Shown piece after piece: positions 16,539 to 25,908 of a stretch of 64,000 nt of DNA (position 1 is its first letter; each line of letters begins with the position of its first letter). A program made the position numbers and the translations under genes. The stretch is taken from NCBI GenBank assembly GCA_964517605.1, contig CAZFCE010000024.1, positions 1-64,000 of the forward strand, in the 5' to 3' direction. The notes under the pieces were generated by a model. That model did not search any database. It was not told the origin of the DNA and worked only from the letters and a program-made list of their open reading frames with translations. Source of the DNA: J095 sp964517605 (lineage in GTDB: Bacteria; Chloroflexota; Anaerolineae; 4572-78; J111).

Positions 16539-16626
16539 CCGTTACCCGCGCGGCCCGGAATCTGGCTTGTGATCAACGTTCGATCTACTAACCAATTGTT
16601 ATCCAGTAACCTTGCGGAGGAAATAC

Positions 16627-18174
16627 ATGGGTGAAGCTTTAGTTTTGATGGAAGGGATAGAAAAATCCTTTCCGGGCGTCCATGCGCTCAGCCAATGCCG
16701 CTTTGAATTGCGCCCCGGTGAAGTGCATGCCCTGGTCGGCGAAAATGGCGCCGGTAAATCCACCTTAATGAAGGTGTTGGCCGGTGTTCACGCCAAAGAT
16801 GCCGGCAAAATCATCTACAAAGGCAAAGAGGTTGAAATCCACAGCCCCGGCGCGGCCCAACACCTGGGCATTAGCATGATCCACCAGGAACTCAACCTGA
16901 TGCCGCACCTTACCGTGGCCCAGAATATTTTTATTGGCCGTGAGCCGCGCAAAGCCGGTTTTTTGCTGGTAGAAGACGAAATCAACCGCCAAACGCAGCA
17001 ACTATTCCAGATGATGCACCTCAACCTTGATCCGCGCACCAAAGTGGCGGATTTAACGGTGGCCAAGCAGCAAATGGTAGAAATTGCCAAGGCACTGTCC
17101 TTTAACTCTGATGTGCTGATTATGGACGAACCCACCGCCGCGCTCACCGAAGCCGAAATAGACGAGCTGTTTCGGATAATCCGCGATTTGCGGGCCAAAG
17201 GCGTGGGCATTGTGCACATTTCTCACCGGCTGGAAGAACTCAAGCAAATTTCGGACCGGGTTACGGTTATGCGTGATGGCCGTTATATTGACACCGTGCT
17301 GACCAAAGAAGTGAGCATTGACCAGATTATCAGTATGATGGTGGGCCGCACCATTTACGAAACCGCCCCCGAAATCCCCGAAAATGCCAGCCAGGAGATT
17401 GTGCTCGAAGCCAGAAACATCAACCGGGGCAACGTCCTTAAAGATGTCAGCTTTAACCTGAAAAAAGGCGAAATTTTGGGCTTTGCCGGCCTGATGGGTG
17501 CCGGGCGAACGGAAGTGGCGCGGGCTATTTTTGGCGCGGACCATATTGACTCCGGTGAAGTGTACGTGCATGGCCAAAAGGTCAGCATCAAAAGCCCCCG
17601 CGACGCGGTGAAATACGGCATCGGCTACCTGTCAGAAGACCGCAAACGGTACGGGCTGGCGCTGGGCATGAACGTTGAAACCAACATTGTGCTGGCTGCG
17701 TTTGATAAATTTTTGGGCATGATTGGCTGGGTAAACAGTAACAAAACCCGCACTACCGCCCGCCACTTTGTTGAAGCTCTCACTATAAAAACTCCCGGTT
17801 TGCAGCAGCGGGTTAAAAACCTGTCCGGGGGAAACCAGCAAAAGGTGGTTATTGGCAAATGGCTCACCGCCGACACCCAGATTTTGATTTTTGATGAGCC
17901 AACCCGGGGCATTGACGTTGGGGCCAAAAGCGAAATCTACAAGCTGCTCAATGATTTAACCCAACAGGGCAAATCCGTCATTATGATTTCCTCGGAATTG
18001 CCCGAAATTCTGCGCATGAGCCATCGAATTATTGTAATGTGCGAAGGCCGCATTACCGGCGAGCTAAACGCCGATGCTACTCAGGAAGAAATTATGAGAT
18101 ATGCCACCCAGCGTGGCGGCGTATTAAGTGTGAACGGATCAACTCCAACCAATACTCAAGTCGGGAAGGCGTAA
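16627..18174 (+). CDS. sugar ABC transporter ATP-binding protein, duplicated ATPase (RbsA/RhaT-type)
   Basis: A 515-residue tandem ABC ATPase. N-domain: GENGAGKSTLMK, LTVAKQQMVEIAKAL, VLIMDEPTAALT. C-domain: degenerate P-loop GLMGAGRTEVAR, LSGGNQQKVVIGKWL, ILIFDEPTRGID. It is a clear homologue of the ATPase at 12877-14388. The ATG at 16627 is chosen because GCGGAGG lies 6 bases upstream; an in-frame TTG 15 bases earlier sits on that site. It energises the permease that begins three bases after its stop. Confidence 0.92.
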   Translation: MGEALVLMEGIEKSFPGVHALSQCRFELRPGEVHALVGENGAGKSTLMKVLAGVHAKDAGKIIYKGKEVEIHSPGAAQHLGISMIHQELNLMPHLTVAQNIFIGREPRKAGFLLVEDEINRQTQQLFQMMHLNLDPRTKVADLTVAKQQMVEIAKALSFNSDVLIMDEPTAALTEAEIDELFRIIRDLRAKGVGIVHISHRLEELKQISDRVTVMRDGRYIDTVLTKEVSIDQIISMMVGRTIYETAPEIPENASQEIVLEARNINRGNVLKDVSFNLKKGEILGFAGLMGAGRTEVARAIFGADHIDSGEVYVHGQKVSIKSPRDAVKYGIGYLSEDRKRYGLALGMNVETNIVLAAFDKFLGMIGWVNSNKTRTTARHFVEALTIKTPGLQQRVKNLSGGNQQKVVIGKWLTADTQILIFDEPTRGIDVGAKSEIYKLLNDLTQQGKSVIMISSELPEILRMSHRIIVMCEGRITGELNADATQEEIMRYATQRGGVLSVNGSTPTNTQVGKA

Positions 18175-18177
18175 TTT

Positions 18178-19167
18178 ATGGAAAACAAAACTGCACTCAA
18201 AAGCTCCTGGTTCCGCTCTGATGCCATGCAAACCCTGCTGGCCTTTGCCGGGTTAATTGTTCTCTTTGTGGTATTTTCGCTGGCATCGCCAAACTTTTTT
18301 CAATTTAGCAACCTGGTGGGTATTTTGTTGGCCACCGCCGTGAACGGTGTGTTGGCGTTGGGGGTTACGTTTATCATCATCACCTCCGGGATTGACCTCT
18401 CGGTGGGCACGGTCATGACCCTTTCGGCGGTAATGACCGGCGTGTTTGTTACCTATTGGGGGCTGCCGGTGCCGGTGGGCATATTGGCCGGGCTGGGCAC
18501 GGGGGCGCTGGCCGGTTTTATCAACGGCACCTTTATTGCCAAAATGAAAATCCCGCCGTTTGTATCTACGTTGGGGATGTTGTATATTGCCAAGGGGTTA
18601 TCGCTGGTGATCTCCGGCTTAAAGCCCATCTACTTTAACGACACCCCGGAGTTTAGCAAAATGGCAATGGGGTCAATTTTGGGTACAATCATTCCGGGGT
18701 TTGATATTCCCAACGCGGTGCTGATTTTGTTTGGAATGGCGATTGTGGCCTACTTCATCCTTAACAAAACAATTTTAGGCCGGTACACCTTTGCCCTGGG
18801 CAGCAACGAAGAAGCTACCCGTCTCTCCGGCGTTAATACCGACTTTTGGAAGATTATGGTGTACACGCTGGGCGGCACTTTTGCCGGCCTGGGCGGCGTG
18901 CTGATTGCCTCGCGCCTCAACTCGGCCCAGCCCGCGCTGGGCGCCGGCTACGAGCTTGACGCCATTGCCGCGGTGGTCATCGGCGGCACGTCGCTCAGCG
19001 GCGGTGAAGGCACCATTTTGGGCACAATCATCGGCGCGTTTGTCATCAGCGTGCTTACCAACGGCCTGCGGATTCTCTCTGTGCCGCAAGAATGGCAAAT
19101 TGTAGTTACCGGTGGTATTGTTATTATGGCTGTGTACCTGGATATCCTCCGCCGCCGCAAACTGTAA
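18178..19167 (+). CDS. sugar ABC transporter permease (RbsC-type)
   Basis: A 329-residue BPD_transp_2 permease with GIDLSVGTVMTLSAV and VVIGGTSLSGGEGT motifs and multiple hydrophobic helices. It starts three bases after the ATPase stop, with the GAAGG ribosome-binding site inside the end of that gene. Only one permease is encoded in this cassette, so it probably forms a homodimer, unlike the leftward cassette. Confidence 0.9.
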   Translation: MENKTALKSSWFRSDAMQTLLAFAGLIVLFVVFSLASPNFFQFSNLVGILLATAVNGVLALGVTFIIITSGIDLSVGTVMTLSAVMTGVFVTYWGLPVPVGILAGLGTGALAGFINGTFIAKMKIPPFVSTLGMLYIAKGLSLVISGLKPIYFNDTPEFSKMAMGSILGTIIPGFDIPNAVLILFGMAIVAYFILNKTILGRYTFALGSNEEATRLSGVNTDFWKIMVYTLGGTFAGLGGVLIASRLNSAQPALGAGYELDAIAAVVIGGTSLSGGEGTILGTIIGAFVISVLTNGLRILSVPQEWQIVVTGGIVIMAVYLDILRRRKL

Positions 19168-19365
19168 ACTGCGGCCTTAACCTGGTTATCACTCCAACCC
19201 GGAGTTTATAACAAAATCTACTTGGATAGTAATGGTATTAAAAAGGAGGAGAAAAGAACGGTTACTACCTGAGCATAAAGTTAAAACCCAATACTGTTGT
19301 CTGGAGTGAAATCACTCCGCACACCCTTGTTTTACTCTCAAAAAATCTTAAAGAGGAGATTTGTT

Positions 19366-20433
19366 ATGAAGATTACCAAGTTGTTCTCTGTTCTGTTTAG
19401 CCTGCTGGTCATTGCCATGCTGGTGAGCGCCTGCGGCGGCGCTCCGGCTGCCCCTGCCGAAAAGCCCGCCGAAAAAGCGGCTGAAAAACCCGCCGAGAAA
19501 CCGGCTGCTGAAAAACCGGCTGACAAACCCGCCGAACAACCTGCCGCCGAAAAAGCCGCTGGCAAACCCTACATTGCCATTGTGTCTAAAGGCTTCCAGC
19601 ACCAATTCTGGCAAGCCGTGAACGCCGGTGCCAACAAAGCTGCCAAAGAATTTAATGTTGACATCACCTTTGAAGGCCCCGAAACCGAAGCCATGGTTGA
19701 CAAACAGGTTGAAATGGTTCAGGCTGCGCTTGATAAAAAACCCGCCGCCCTGTGCCTGGCCGCGTTGGATAGCAAAGCTCTGGTTCCGCTACTGGAACGC
19801 GCCAAATCCGAAAACATTCCAGTGGTTGGTTTTGACTCCGGCGTTGATAGCGACATTCCGGTTGCCACCGCTGCCACCAACAACGTGGCCGCTGCGGCTC
19901 TGGCTGCCGACAAAATGTCCGAACTGATGGGCGGCAAAGGCGAAGTGGCGATTATTGCCCACGACCAAACCAGCCGCACCGGGATTGATCGCGTGGCCGG
20001 CTTCACCGATCAGATTAAAAACAAATACAAAGACATTACCATTGTTGACACCCAATATGGCGCTGGCGACCAACTGAAATCCACCGACCTGGCCAAAGCC
20101 ATTATCCAGGCTCACCCCAACCTGAAAGGTTTCTTTGGCGCTAACGAAGGTTCGATTATCGGCGTGCTGAACGCGGTAAAAGAACTGGGCAAAGAAGGCC
20201 AAATCGTGGTCATTGGCTACGACTCCGGCAAGCAGCAAATGGAAGCCATTAAATCCGGCACCGAAGCGGGCGCTATTACCCAGGACCCCATCGGCATTGG
20301 CTACAAATGCGTGGAAGCCGCTGTTAAAACCCTTAAAGGCGAAAAAGTTGACAAAGTTATTGATACCGGGTTCCACTGGTACGATAAAACCAACATCGAC
20401 TCCGCCGACATTAAACCCCTGCTGTACGAATAA
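19366..20433 (+). CDS. sugar ABC transporter substrate-binding lipoprotein
   Basis: A 355-residue type 1 periplasmic-binding protein. The signal peptide ends in the lipobox LVSAC, so it is lipid-anchored. An Ala/Glu/Lys/Pro repeat linker (units like AEKPAEKP) spans about residues 27-65. The sugar-binding domain follows (YIAIVSKGFQHQFWQAVNAG ... VVGFDSG ... IGYDSGKQQ). The ATG at 19366 follows AGAGGAG at a proper distance; an upstream open extension lacks a signal peptide. The roughly 200-nt gap before it holds an unpaired strong AAGGAGG at about 19241 and a 6-bp hairpin (19303-19318). Confidence 0.92.
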   Translation: MKITKLFSVLFSLLVIAMLVSACGGAPAAPAEKPAEKAAEKPAEKPAAEKPADKPAEQPAAEKAAGKPYIAIVSKGFQHQFWQAVNAGANKAAKEFNVDITFEGPETEAMVDKQVEMVQAALDKKPAALCLAALDSKALVPLLERAKSENIPVVGFDSGVDSDIPVATAATNNVAAAALAADKMSELMGGKGEVAIIAHDQTSRTGIDRVAGFTDQIKNKYKDITIVDTQYGAGDQLKSTDLAKAIIQAHPNLKGFFGANEGSIIGVLNAVKELGKEGQIVVIGYDSGKQQMEAIKSGTEAGAITQDPIGIGYKCVEAAVKTLKGEKVDKVIDTGFHWYDKTNIDSADIKPLLYE

Positions 20434-20457
20434 AAACAACGGGTTAGTTTAGAATAA

Positions 20458-20496
20458 GAAAGGGGGCTGTTCAACCCAAACAGACAGCCCCCTTTC
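20458..20496 (+). terminator. 13-bp stem-loop downstream of the binding lipoprotein gene
   Basis: Perfect arms 20458-20470 and 20484-20496 with a 13-nt loop and a run of five G/C pairs. No T-run follows. It may attenuate the transcript or stabilise the binding-protein message relative to the downstream kinase gene. Confidence 0.6.
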
Positions 20497-20577
20497 AAAA
20501 CCCAAGCCGGTAAACACGTTTTTCCCCCAAAAAAATTTAGTTGCCTTGTAACCCCAAAGTTGGGTATTGATAAATTT

Positions 20578-22098
20578 ATGAGCGCACAACACTTTATTTT
20601 GGCCCACGATCTGGGAACTACCGGTAACAAGGCCAGCCTGTTTAATTTAAACGGCCAGGTGGTGGCCTCAACGCTGGCCAGTTACACCACCGCTTACCCT
20701 TTGCCCAACTGGGCCGAGCAAAATCCCGCCGACTGGGCCAGCGCCATTTTTAACTCCACCCGCGAGTTACTGGAGCAGGCCCAAATTTCTCCGGCAGAAG
20801 TGGCCGTGGTGAGCTTTAGCGGCCACATGCAGGGCGCGTTGGTGGTGGATAAAGCAGGCCAACCATTGCGCCCCGCCATTATTTGGGCCGACCAGCGGGC
20901 CACGGCGCAAGCCGATATTTTGGCCCAGGCGTTGGGCGCGGATCAGGTTTACCGGCTCACCGGCAGCCGGGTTAGCCCCGGCTACACCGCGGCCAAAATC
21001 CGCTGGATTAAAGAGCATCAGCCCGATATTTACCGCAAAATTTACAAGGTTTTACAGGCCAAAGATTACGCCGCGTTTTTGTTAACCGGCCAATTTGCCA
21101 CCGATTACTCCGATGCCTCGCTCACGCAGTTGCTTAACCTGCAACAGCGGCACTGGTCAACCGAAATTCTGGATGCGCTGGAACTCTCCGCCGCTATTTT
21201 GCCGGATATTTATCCCGCCGCCACGGTGGTGGGCCGGGTTACGCCGCAGGCCGCCGCAGCTACCGGGCTACAAGCCGGCACGCCGGTGGTGATTGGCGGC
21301 GGCGATGGCGGCTGCGCTACGGTGGGCGCGGGCGCGGTGCAGGCCGGTGATGTTTACAATTATATTGGATCGTCGTCGTGGGTGGCTTTAAGCGCCGCCC
21401 AGCCGGTGTTCGATCCCGACCAGCGCACCTTTAACTTTATTCATCTCGACCCCAGCCTGTATTGTCCGCTGGGCACCATGCAGGCGGCGGGCGGCGCGTT
21501 CGATTGGCTGGAACGCCTTTTTCGGGATGAGGGCGCAACCCAACCCATTTACAAAGCCCTCGACGAAGCCGCCGGCAAAGTGCCGCCGGGCGCAACCGGC
21601 GTGCTGTTTTTGCCCTACCTGCTGGGCGAGCGCAGTCCCCATTGGAATCCCGCCGCGCGCGCCACTTTTGTGGGCTTGTCTATGCCCAACGGCAAAGCCG
21701 AAATAGCGCGAGCCGTGCTGGAAGGCGTGGCCTTTAACCTGCGCTACATTCTGGATTCGCTGCGCGGTCAGGGCGTGCAGGTTGAAGCCATGCGGCTGAT
21801 TGGCGGCGGCGGCAAAAGCGCCGTGTGGCGGCAAATTTTAGCCGATGTGTACAACCTGCCCATTGTAAAGGTTAACCTGCCCGCCGCAGCTACCGCGCTG
21901 GGCGCGGCCATTGCCGGCGGCATTGGCGTGGGCCTGTACGCCGATTACTCCGTGGCGCAGCAATTGGTGCCAATCACGCCCGCCGAAGTGCCTAACCCGG
22001 CCACTCAACCCCGCTACCAGGCGTTGTACCATCTTTTCAAAGAAACTTACCGGGCGCTTGAACCCATTTATAACCAACTGGTAACTCTGCCGGAGTGA
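20578..22098 (+). CDS. FGGY-family carbohydrate kinase (xylulokinase-like)
   Basis: A 506-residue two-domain sugar kinase. The N-terminal phosphate loop is ILAHDLGTTGNKASLF, the hinge sequence GGGDGGCATVGAGA contains the likely catalytic Asp, and the C-terminal VEAMRLIGGGGKSAVWRQI is the second FGGY signature. It is closest in pattern to xylulokinases, but FGGY members also phosphorylate L-fuculose, L-ribulose and L-xylulose. Since a separate rhamnulokinase lies downstream, this one may serve L-fuculose or another ketose. An ATG is used at 20578; a TTG 18 bases earlier is possible. No strong ribosome-binding site is visible. Confidence 0.85.
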   Translation: MSAQHFILAHDLGTTGNKASLFNLNGQVVASTLASYTTAYPLPNWAEQNPADWASAIFNSTRELLEQAQISPAEVAVVSFSGHMQGALVVDKAGQPLRPAIIWADQRATAQADILAQALGADQVYRLTGSRVSPGYTAAKIRWIKEHQPDIYRKIYKVLQAKDYAAFLLTGQFATDYSDASLTQLLNLQQRHWSTEILDALELSAAILPDIYPAATVVGRVTPQAAAATGLQAGTPVVIGGGDGGCATVGAGAVQAGDVYNYIGSSSWVALSAAQPVFDPDQRTFNFIHLDPSLYCPLGTMQAAGGAFDWLERLFRDEGATQPIYKALDEAAGKVPPGATGVLFLPYLLGERSPHWNPAARATFVGLSMPNGKAEIARAVLEGVAFNLRYILDSLRGQGVQVEAMRLIGGGGKSAVWRQILADVYNLPIVKVNLPAAATALGAAIAGGIGVGLYADYSVAQQLVPITPAEVPNPATQPRYQALYHLFKETYRALEPIYNQLVTLPE

Positions 22099-22168
22099 CG
22101 GTTTAGCCCCTGTATCTATAAAAATTAGCATCACCGCCTGTATTAACATTCAACAAGGAGTATGACCA

Positions 22169-23413
22169 ATGGAAAATTACAAAGCCGCCTACAATATTTT
22201 GGCCGATAGCCTGACGGCGCAAGGGATAGATGTTGAAGCCGTTAAAGCCGCGCTCAAAAAGCAGCACATCGAAACCCCCAGTTGGGGTTACGCCAACAGC
22301 GGCACCCGCTTTAAAGCCTTTGCCTGGCCCGGCGCTGCCACCACCACCGAACAAAAACTTGATGACGCCGCTGTGGTGCATAAAATGACCGGCATCGCTC
22401 CGTCGGTGGCGGTGCATATTCCGTGGGATCGCCCCGCCGGTGATGATTACGACGGCATGTGCCAGTACGCACAGGAACGCGGCATTGTGATTGGCGCGGT
22501 TAACCCCAACGTTTTTCAGGATGATCAGTACAAACTCGGCTCGCTGGGCAACCCCGACCCCGGCGTGCAGGAGCAGGCGTTGGATCACATTCTGGAATGT
22601 TGCGCCATTATGCCCAAACTCAAAAGCGATGTGCTCAGCCTGTGGTTTGCCGATGGCACCAACTACGCCGGGCAGGATAGTTTGCGCGGGCGCAAGCATC
22701 GCTTTGAAGCCGGGTTAAAAACCGTGTACCAGCACCTGCCCGCCAACAGCCGGATGCTGCTGGAATACAAATTTTTTGAACCCGCCTTTTACAGCACCGA
22801 CGTGCCGGACTGGGGCACGTCGTATGCCTGGTGTTTGAAATTGGGACCGCAGGCGCAGGTACTGGTTGATTTGGGCCACCACGCCCAGGGCGTCAATATT
22901 GAGCAAATTGTGGCCTTTTTGCTGGATGAAGGCCGGCTGGGCGGTTTTCACTTTAATAACCGCAAATACGCCGATGATGATTTGATGGTGGGCAGCGTCA
23001 ATCCGTTTGAACTGTTCCTGATTTACAACGAACTCACCGGGGCCGCCGCCAGCAGCGATGCCGTTGCCAGCGCCACTGCCAAAAACGTGGCTTACATGAT
23101 TGACCAGTGCCACAACATTGAGGGCAAAATTGCGCCCATGATGCAATCGGTGTTGAACTGCCAGGAAGCGTATGCCAAATCGCTGCTGGTGCCGCGCGAG
23201 CAACTGCGCCAGGCGCAACAGGCCGGCGAAGTACTGAACGCCTACCGGCTGTTAACCGGCGCGTACAGCACCGATGTGCGCCCGTTGCTGGCCCAGGTGC
23301 GCGCAGAAATAGGCGTGCCGGCTGATCCCATCGCGGCTTATCTGGCCAGCGGCTACGAGGAAAAGATTCGCAAAGAACGCGGCACCGCCGATGCCAGCGG
23401 CGGCTTTCAATAA
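22169..23413 (+). CDS. rhaI: L-rhamnose isomerase, RhaI (Pseudomonas) type
   Basis: A 414-residue TIM-barrel isomerase matching the L-rhamnose isomerase/sugar isomerase group rather than enterobacterial RhaA. Evidence includes SWGYANSGTRFKAFAWPG near the N-terminus, LEYKFFEPAFYSTDV with a metal Glu, VDLGHHAQGVNIE with Asp and His, and GGFHFNNRKYADDDL. It converts L-rhamnose to L-rhamnulose, with side activity on other aldoses common in this group. An AAGGAG site lies nine bases before the ATG. With the downstream rhamnulokinase it covers the first two steps of L-rhamnose breakdown. Confidence 0.85.
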   Translation: MENYKAAYNILADSLTAQGIDVEAVKAALKKQHIETPSWGYANSGTRFKAFAWPGAATTTEQKLDDAAVVHKMTGIAPSVAVHIPWDRPAGDDYDGMCQYAQERGIVIGAVNPNVFQDDQYKLGSLGNPDPGVQEQALDHILECCAIMPKLKSDVLSLWFADGTNYAGQDSLRGRKHRFEAGLKTVYQHLPANSRMLLEYKFFEPAFYSTDVPDWGTSYAWCLKLGPQAQVLVDLGHHAQGVNIEQIVAFLLDEGRLGGFHFNNRKYADDDLMVGSVNPFELFLIYNELTGAAASSDAVASATAKNVAYMIDQCHNIEGKIAPMMQSVLNCQEAYAKSLLVPREQLRQAQQAGEVLNAYRLLTGAYSTDVRPLLAQVRAEIGVPADPIAAYLASGYEEKIRKERGTADASGGFQ

Positions 23414-23591
23414 AAAACATTCTGGCTACCTGATAGTTTTCAACACGAATGGCGCGAATGTTGCGATAAAAATTCGTGAAAAATTCGTACTATTCGGCCC
23501 AATTCGGAGTATTCGCGTTAAGAAGTTGCCGTTTCATGCCCAAAGTGTCAGGTAGCTAAAAACATTTTACTATTTAACAAGCGAGGAAAAA
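23414..23591. repeat. intergenic region with short ATTCG/GCGAAT repeats
   Basis: This 178-base gap has no gene. It contains several scattered ATTCG and CGAAT words (about 23448-23517), similar in flavour to the hairpin at 27737-27796, flanked by two copies of a GCTACCTGA-type sequence, one on each strand (about 23424 and 23550). Confidence 0.35.
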
Positions 23592-24683
23592 ATGGCTTGG
23601 CAAACAACCATCCAACTCCAACGAAACTTTTTTACCGAAACAGAAAAAATACTGGTTGAAAACGGCAGCCTGACGGCTTCGGCTTTTCAGTTTGGCACCG
23701 GCGTGCAGGCCGTGCGCCTTAAAAACGAACTGGGCGAACTGGTGCTGTTGCCGTTCCAGGGCCAGCAAATTTGGGATGCCCAATTTTTTGGCCGCAGCCT
23801 CACCATGAAATCCATGTTCACCCAGCCCAACGCCACCACCAACTACCTCAATACCTACGGTGGCTTTATGCTGCACTGCGGCGCTACCGCTATGGGCGTG
23901 CCCGCCGGCCCGGATACGCATCCGCTGCACGGCGAACTGCCCAACGCGCCATACCAAAGCGCCCAACTGCTGGCCGGCGAGGATGATCGCGGCCTGTACC
24001 TGGGCTTAACCGGCTCGTACCAGCACACCATTGCTTTTAACTACAATTACGTGGCCCGCCCGCTGGTAAAACTTTACGCCAATTCCAGCCGGGTGCCGCT
24101 GGAGATAACCGTGCAAAACCTTAAAAAATCTCCAATGGAAGTGATGTACCTGGCTCACGTTAATTTTAAGCCGGTTGATAACGGCCAGTTGATCTACAGC
24201 GCCCCGTGCGATCCGCAGCATGTGCGGGTGCGCAGCAGCATTCCATCGCACATTCACCCGCCACAGGGCTACCGCGAATTTCTGAACGAGTTGGAAGCCA
24301 ATCCCGCCAAACACAATTTGCTGGCCCCGGGGCTGGCCTTTGACCCGGAAGTGGTGTTGTACGTAGACTACCAAACCGACGCGGACGGCTGGGCGCACAC
24401 CATGCAACTGCACCCCGATGGCTCCGCCGATTTCATCAGCCACCGCCCCGACACGCTGGATCATGGTGTGCGCTGGATTTGCCGCACCCCCGACCAGGAC
24501 GCGCTGGGCATGGTGCTGCCCGCCACCGCCGAGCCGGAAGGCTACACCGCCGAACAGGCCAAAGGCAACATCAAAACCCTGCCGGCGCTGGGCGAAATCA
24601 ATTTTAAAATGGAAGTGGGCGCGCTGCAACCCGCCGAAGCCGCTCAACTGGCTGCCAAAATTGAGCAAATTCTAAAGGGTTAA
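23592..24683 (+). CDS. aldose 1-epimerase-like protein (DUF4432 family)
   Basis: A 363-residue galactose-mutarotase-fold protein of the DUF4432 type. It has the typical GGFMLHCGAT, HGELPNAPYQ and VMYLAHVNFKPVDNG segments. Family members are thought to be sugar mutarotases or epimerases acting on free sugars, but specific activities are mostly untested. Placement between rhamnose isomerase and a sugar dehydrogenase suggests it interconverts anomers of the imported deoxysugar. A GAGGAAAAA site precedes the ATG. Confidence 0.75.
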   Translation: MAWQTTIQLQRNFFTETEKILVENGSLTASAFQFGTGVQAVRLKNELGELVLLPFQGQQIWDAQFFGRSLTMKSMFTQPNATTNYLNTYGGFMLHCGATAMGVPAGPDTHPLHGELPNAPYQSAQLLAGEDDRGLYLGLTGSYQHTIAFNYNYVARPLVKLYANSSRVPLEITVQNLKKSPMEVMYLAHVNFKPVDNGQLIYSAPCDPQHVRVRSSIPSHIHPPQGYREFLNELEANPAKHNLLAPGLAFDPEVVLYVDYQTDADGWAHTMQLHPDGSADFISHRPDTLDHGVRWICRTPDQDALGMVLPATAEPEGYTAEQAKGNIKTLPALGEINFKMEVGALQPAEAAQLAAKIEQILKG

Positions 24684-24717
24684 TTCCAAGACAAGACCCG
24701 TAAATTGCGCTTTTGAG

Positions 24718-24768
24718 TAAGGGCAGGCACAAAACCTGCCCTTATTGGGCAACCCTCGCGGTTTGCCC
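24718..24768. repeat. REP-like double palindrome
   Basis: A perfect 10-bp stem (24718-24727 with 24735-24744) is followed directly by an imperfect palindrome, GGGCAACC ... GGTTTGCCC (24747-24768). The second element resembles the one at 39607-39627, and both are followed by CGCTATTTTT before a ribosome-binding site. It lies upstream of the dehydrogenase start. Confidence 0.55.
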
Positions 24769-24805
24769 CTGCGCCAAAACGCTATTTTTGCAAGGAGAAA
24801 TAATT

Positions 24806-25825
24806 GTGAAAGCCATTTCTGTACTGGCTCCCCGAACCGTAAAAATCACCGACATCCCCGAACCGCAGCCCGGCCCCGAAGAAGTGCTGGTAGATGTGCA
24901 TTACGTGGGCTTATGCGGCAGCGACCTGAACATGTATCGCGGCACGTTTGCGCTGGCCAAATACCCACGGGTGCTGGGCCACGAAGTGAGCGGGGTGATT
25001 ATTGGTAAAGGCGAGGCCGTGCCCGCCAGCCTGAAAATCGGCGATCAGGTGATGCTGTCGCCGTATTCCAACTGCGGCGTGTGCCCGGCCTGCCGCGCCG
25101 GGCGGCCCAACTGCTGTCAATTTAATGAAACAATGGGCTTGCAGCGCGACGGGGCGCTCACCGGCAAATTTGCCATCCATTGCAGCAAGGTTTTTGTTAA
25201 CAACAGCCTGTCGCTGCAAGAACTGGCGCTGGTAGAGCCGCTCAGCGTGGGCTACCACGCCGCCAACCGGGGCCGCGTTAGCGAAGAAGACACCGTGCTG
25301 GTGCTGGGCGCGGGCACCATCGGCATTGGCGTGATTGCCGCCGCTGCCCGCAAAGGCGCTACCGTGATAGCCACCGATATTGACGACACCAAGCTGGCCG
25401 AAGCCCGCAAATTTGGGGCGCAGCACACCATCAACTCAACGCAGCAGGATGTGCTGGAAGTGGTGCGCGGCCTCACCAACGGCGAAGGCGCAAACGTGGC
25501 CATTGAGGCAATTGGCCTGCCCGACACGTTCCGGCTGGCCATCGAGGCCGTTTGTTTTGCCGGGCGGGTGGTGTACGTGGGTTACGCCAAAAAAGAAGTT
25601 ACCTACGATACCACCAACTTTGTGCGCAAAGAACTGGATATTCTGGGGTCGCGCAACGCGCTGCGAGTGTTCCCGGCGGTGATCAAAATGCTGGCGCAGC
25701 GCCAAATGCCCTTTGCCAGCCTGATTTCAAAAGTTTACCCATTTGCCGAAAGCGCCGCCGCTCTGGCAGATTGGGACGCGGCTCCCGGCAAATTCACCAA
25801 AATTTTGATTGATGTTAAACAATAA
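24806..25825 (+). CDS. zinc-dependent sugar/polyol dehydrogenase (MDR family)
   Basis: A 339-residue medium-chain dehydrogenase. GLCGSDLN carries the catalytic zinc Cys and GHEVSG the Glu. The four structural-zinc cysteines are in NCGVCPACRAGRPNCC. The Rossmann motif is VLGAGTIGIGVIAAAA, with an acidic ATDIDD suggesting NAD. It resembles L-idonate/L-iditol/threonine-type dehydrogenases. In this operon it could oxidise L-fucose or L-rhamnose, or reduce a lactaldehyde product; this is inferred. The start is a GTG with AAGGAG upstream; an upstream in-frame ATG would extend it through the REP-like repeat and is unlikely. Confidence 0.85.
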   Translation: MKAISVLAPRTVKITDIPEPQPGPEEVLVDVHYVGLCGSDLNMYRGTFALAKYPRVLGHEVSGVIIGKGEAVPASLKIGDQVMLSPYSNCGVCPACRAGRPNCCQFNETMGLQRDGALTGKFAIHCSKVFVNNSLSLQELALVEPLSVGYHAANRGRVSEEDTVLVLGAGTIGIGVIAAAARKGATVIATDIDDTKLAEARKFGAQHTINSTQQDVLEVVRGLTNGEGANVAIEAIGLPDTFRLAIEAVCFAGRVVYVGYAKKEVTYDTTNFVRKELDILGSRNALRVFPAVIKMLAQRQMPFASLISKVYPFAESAAALADWDAAPGKFTKILIDVKQ

Positions 25826-25908
25826 TTGAGTTGTTCACCGGCCAGGCGGCTTTTGTGACATAAAACCTGGCCTCCGATTTTAATCCTATTTTCAAGGGAG
25901 AAAAAACA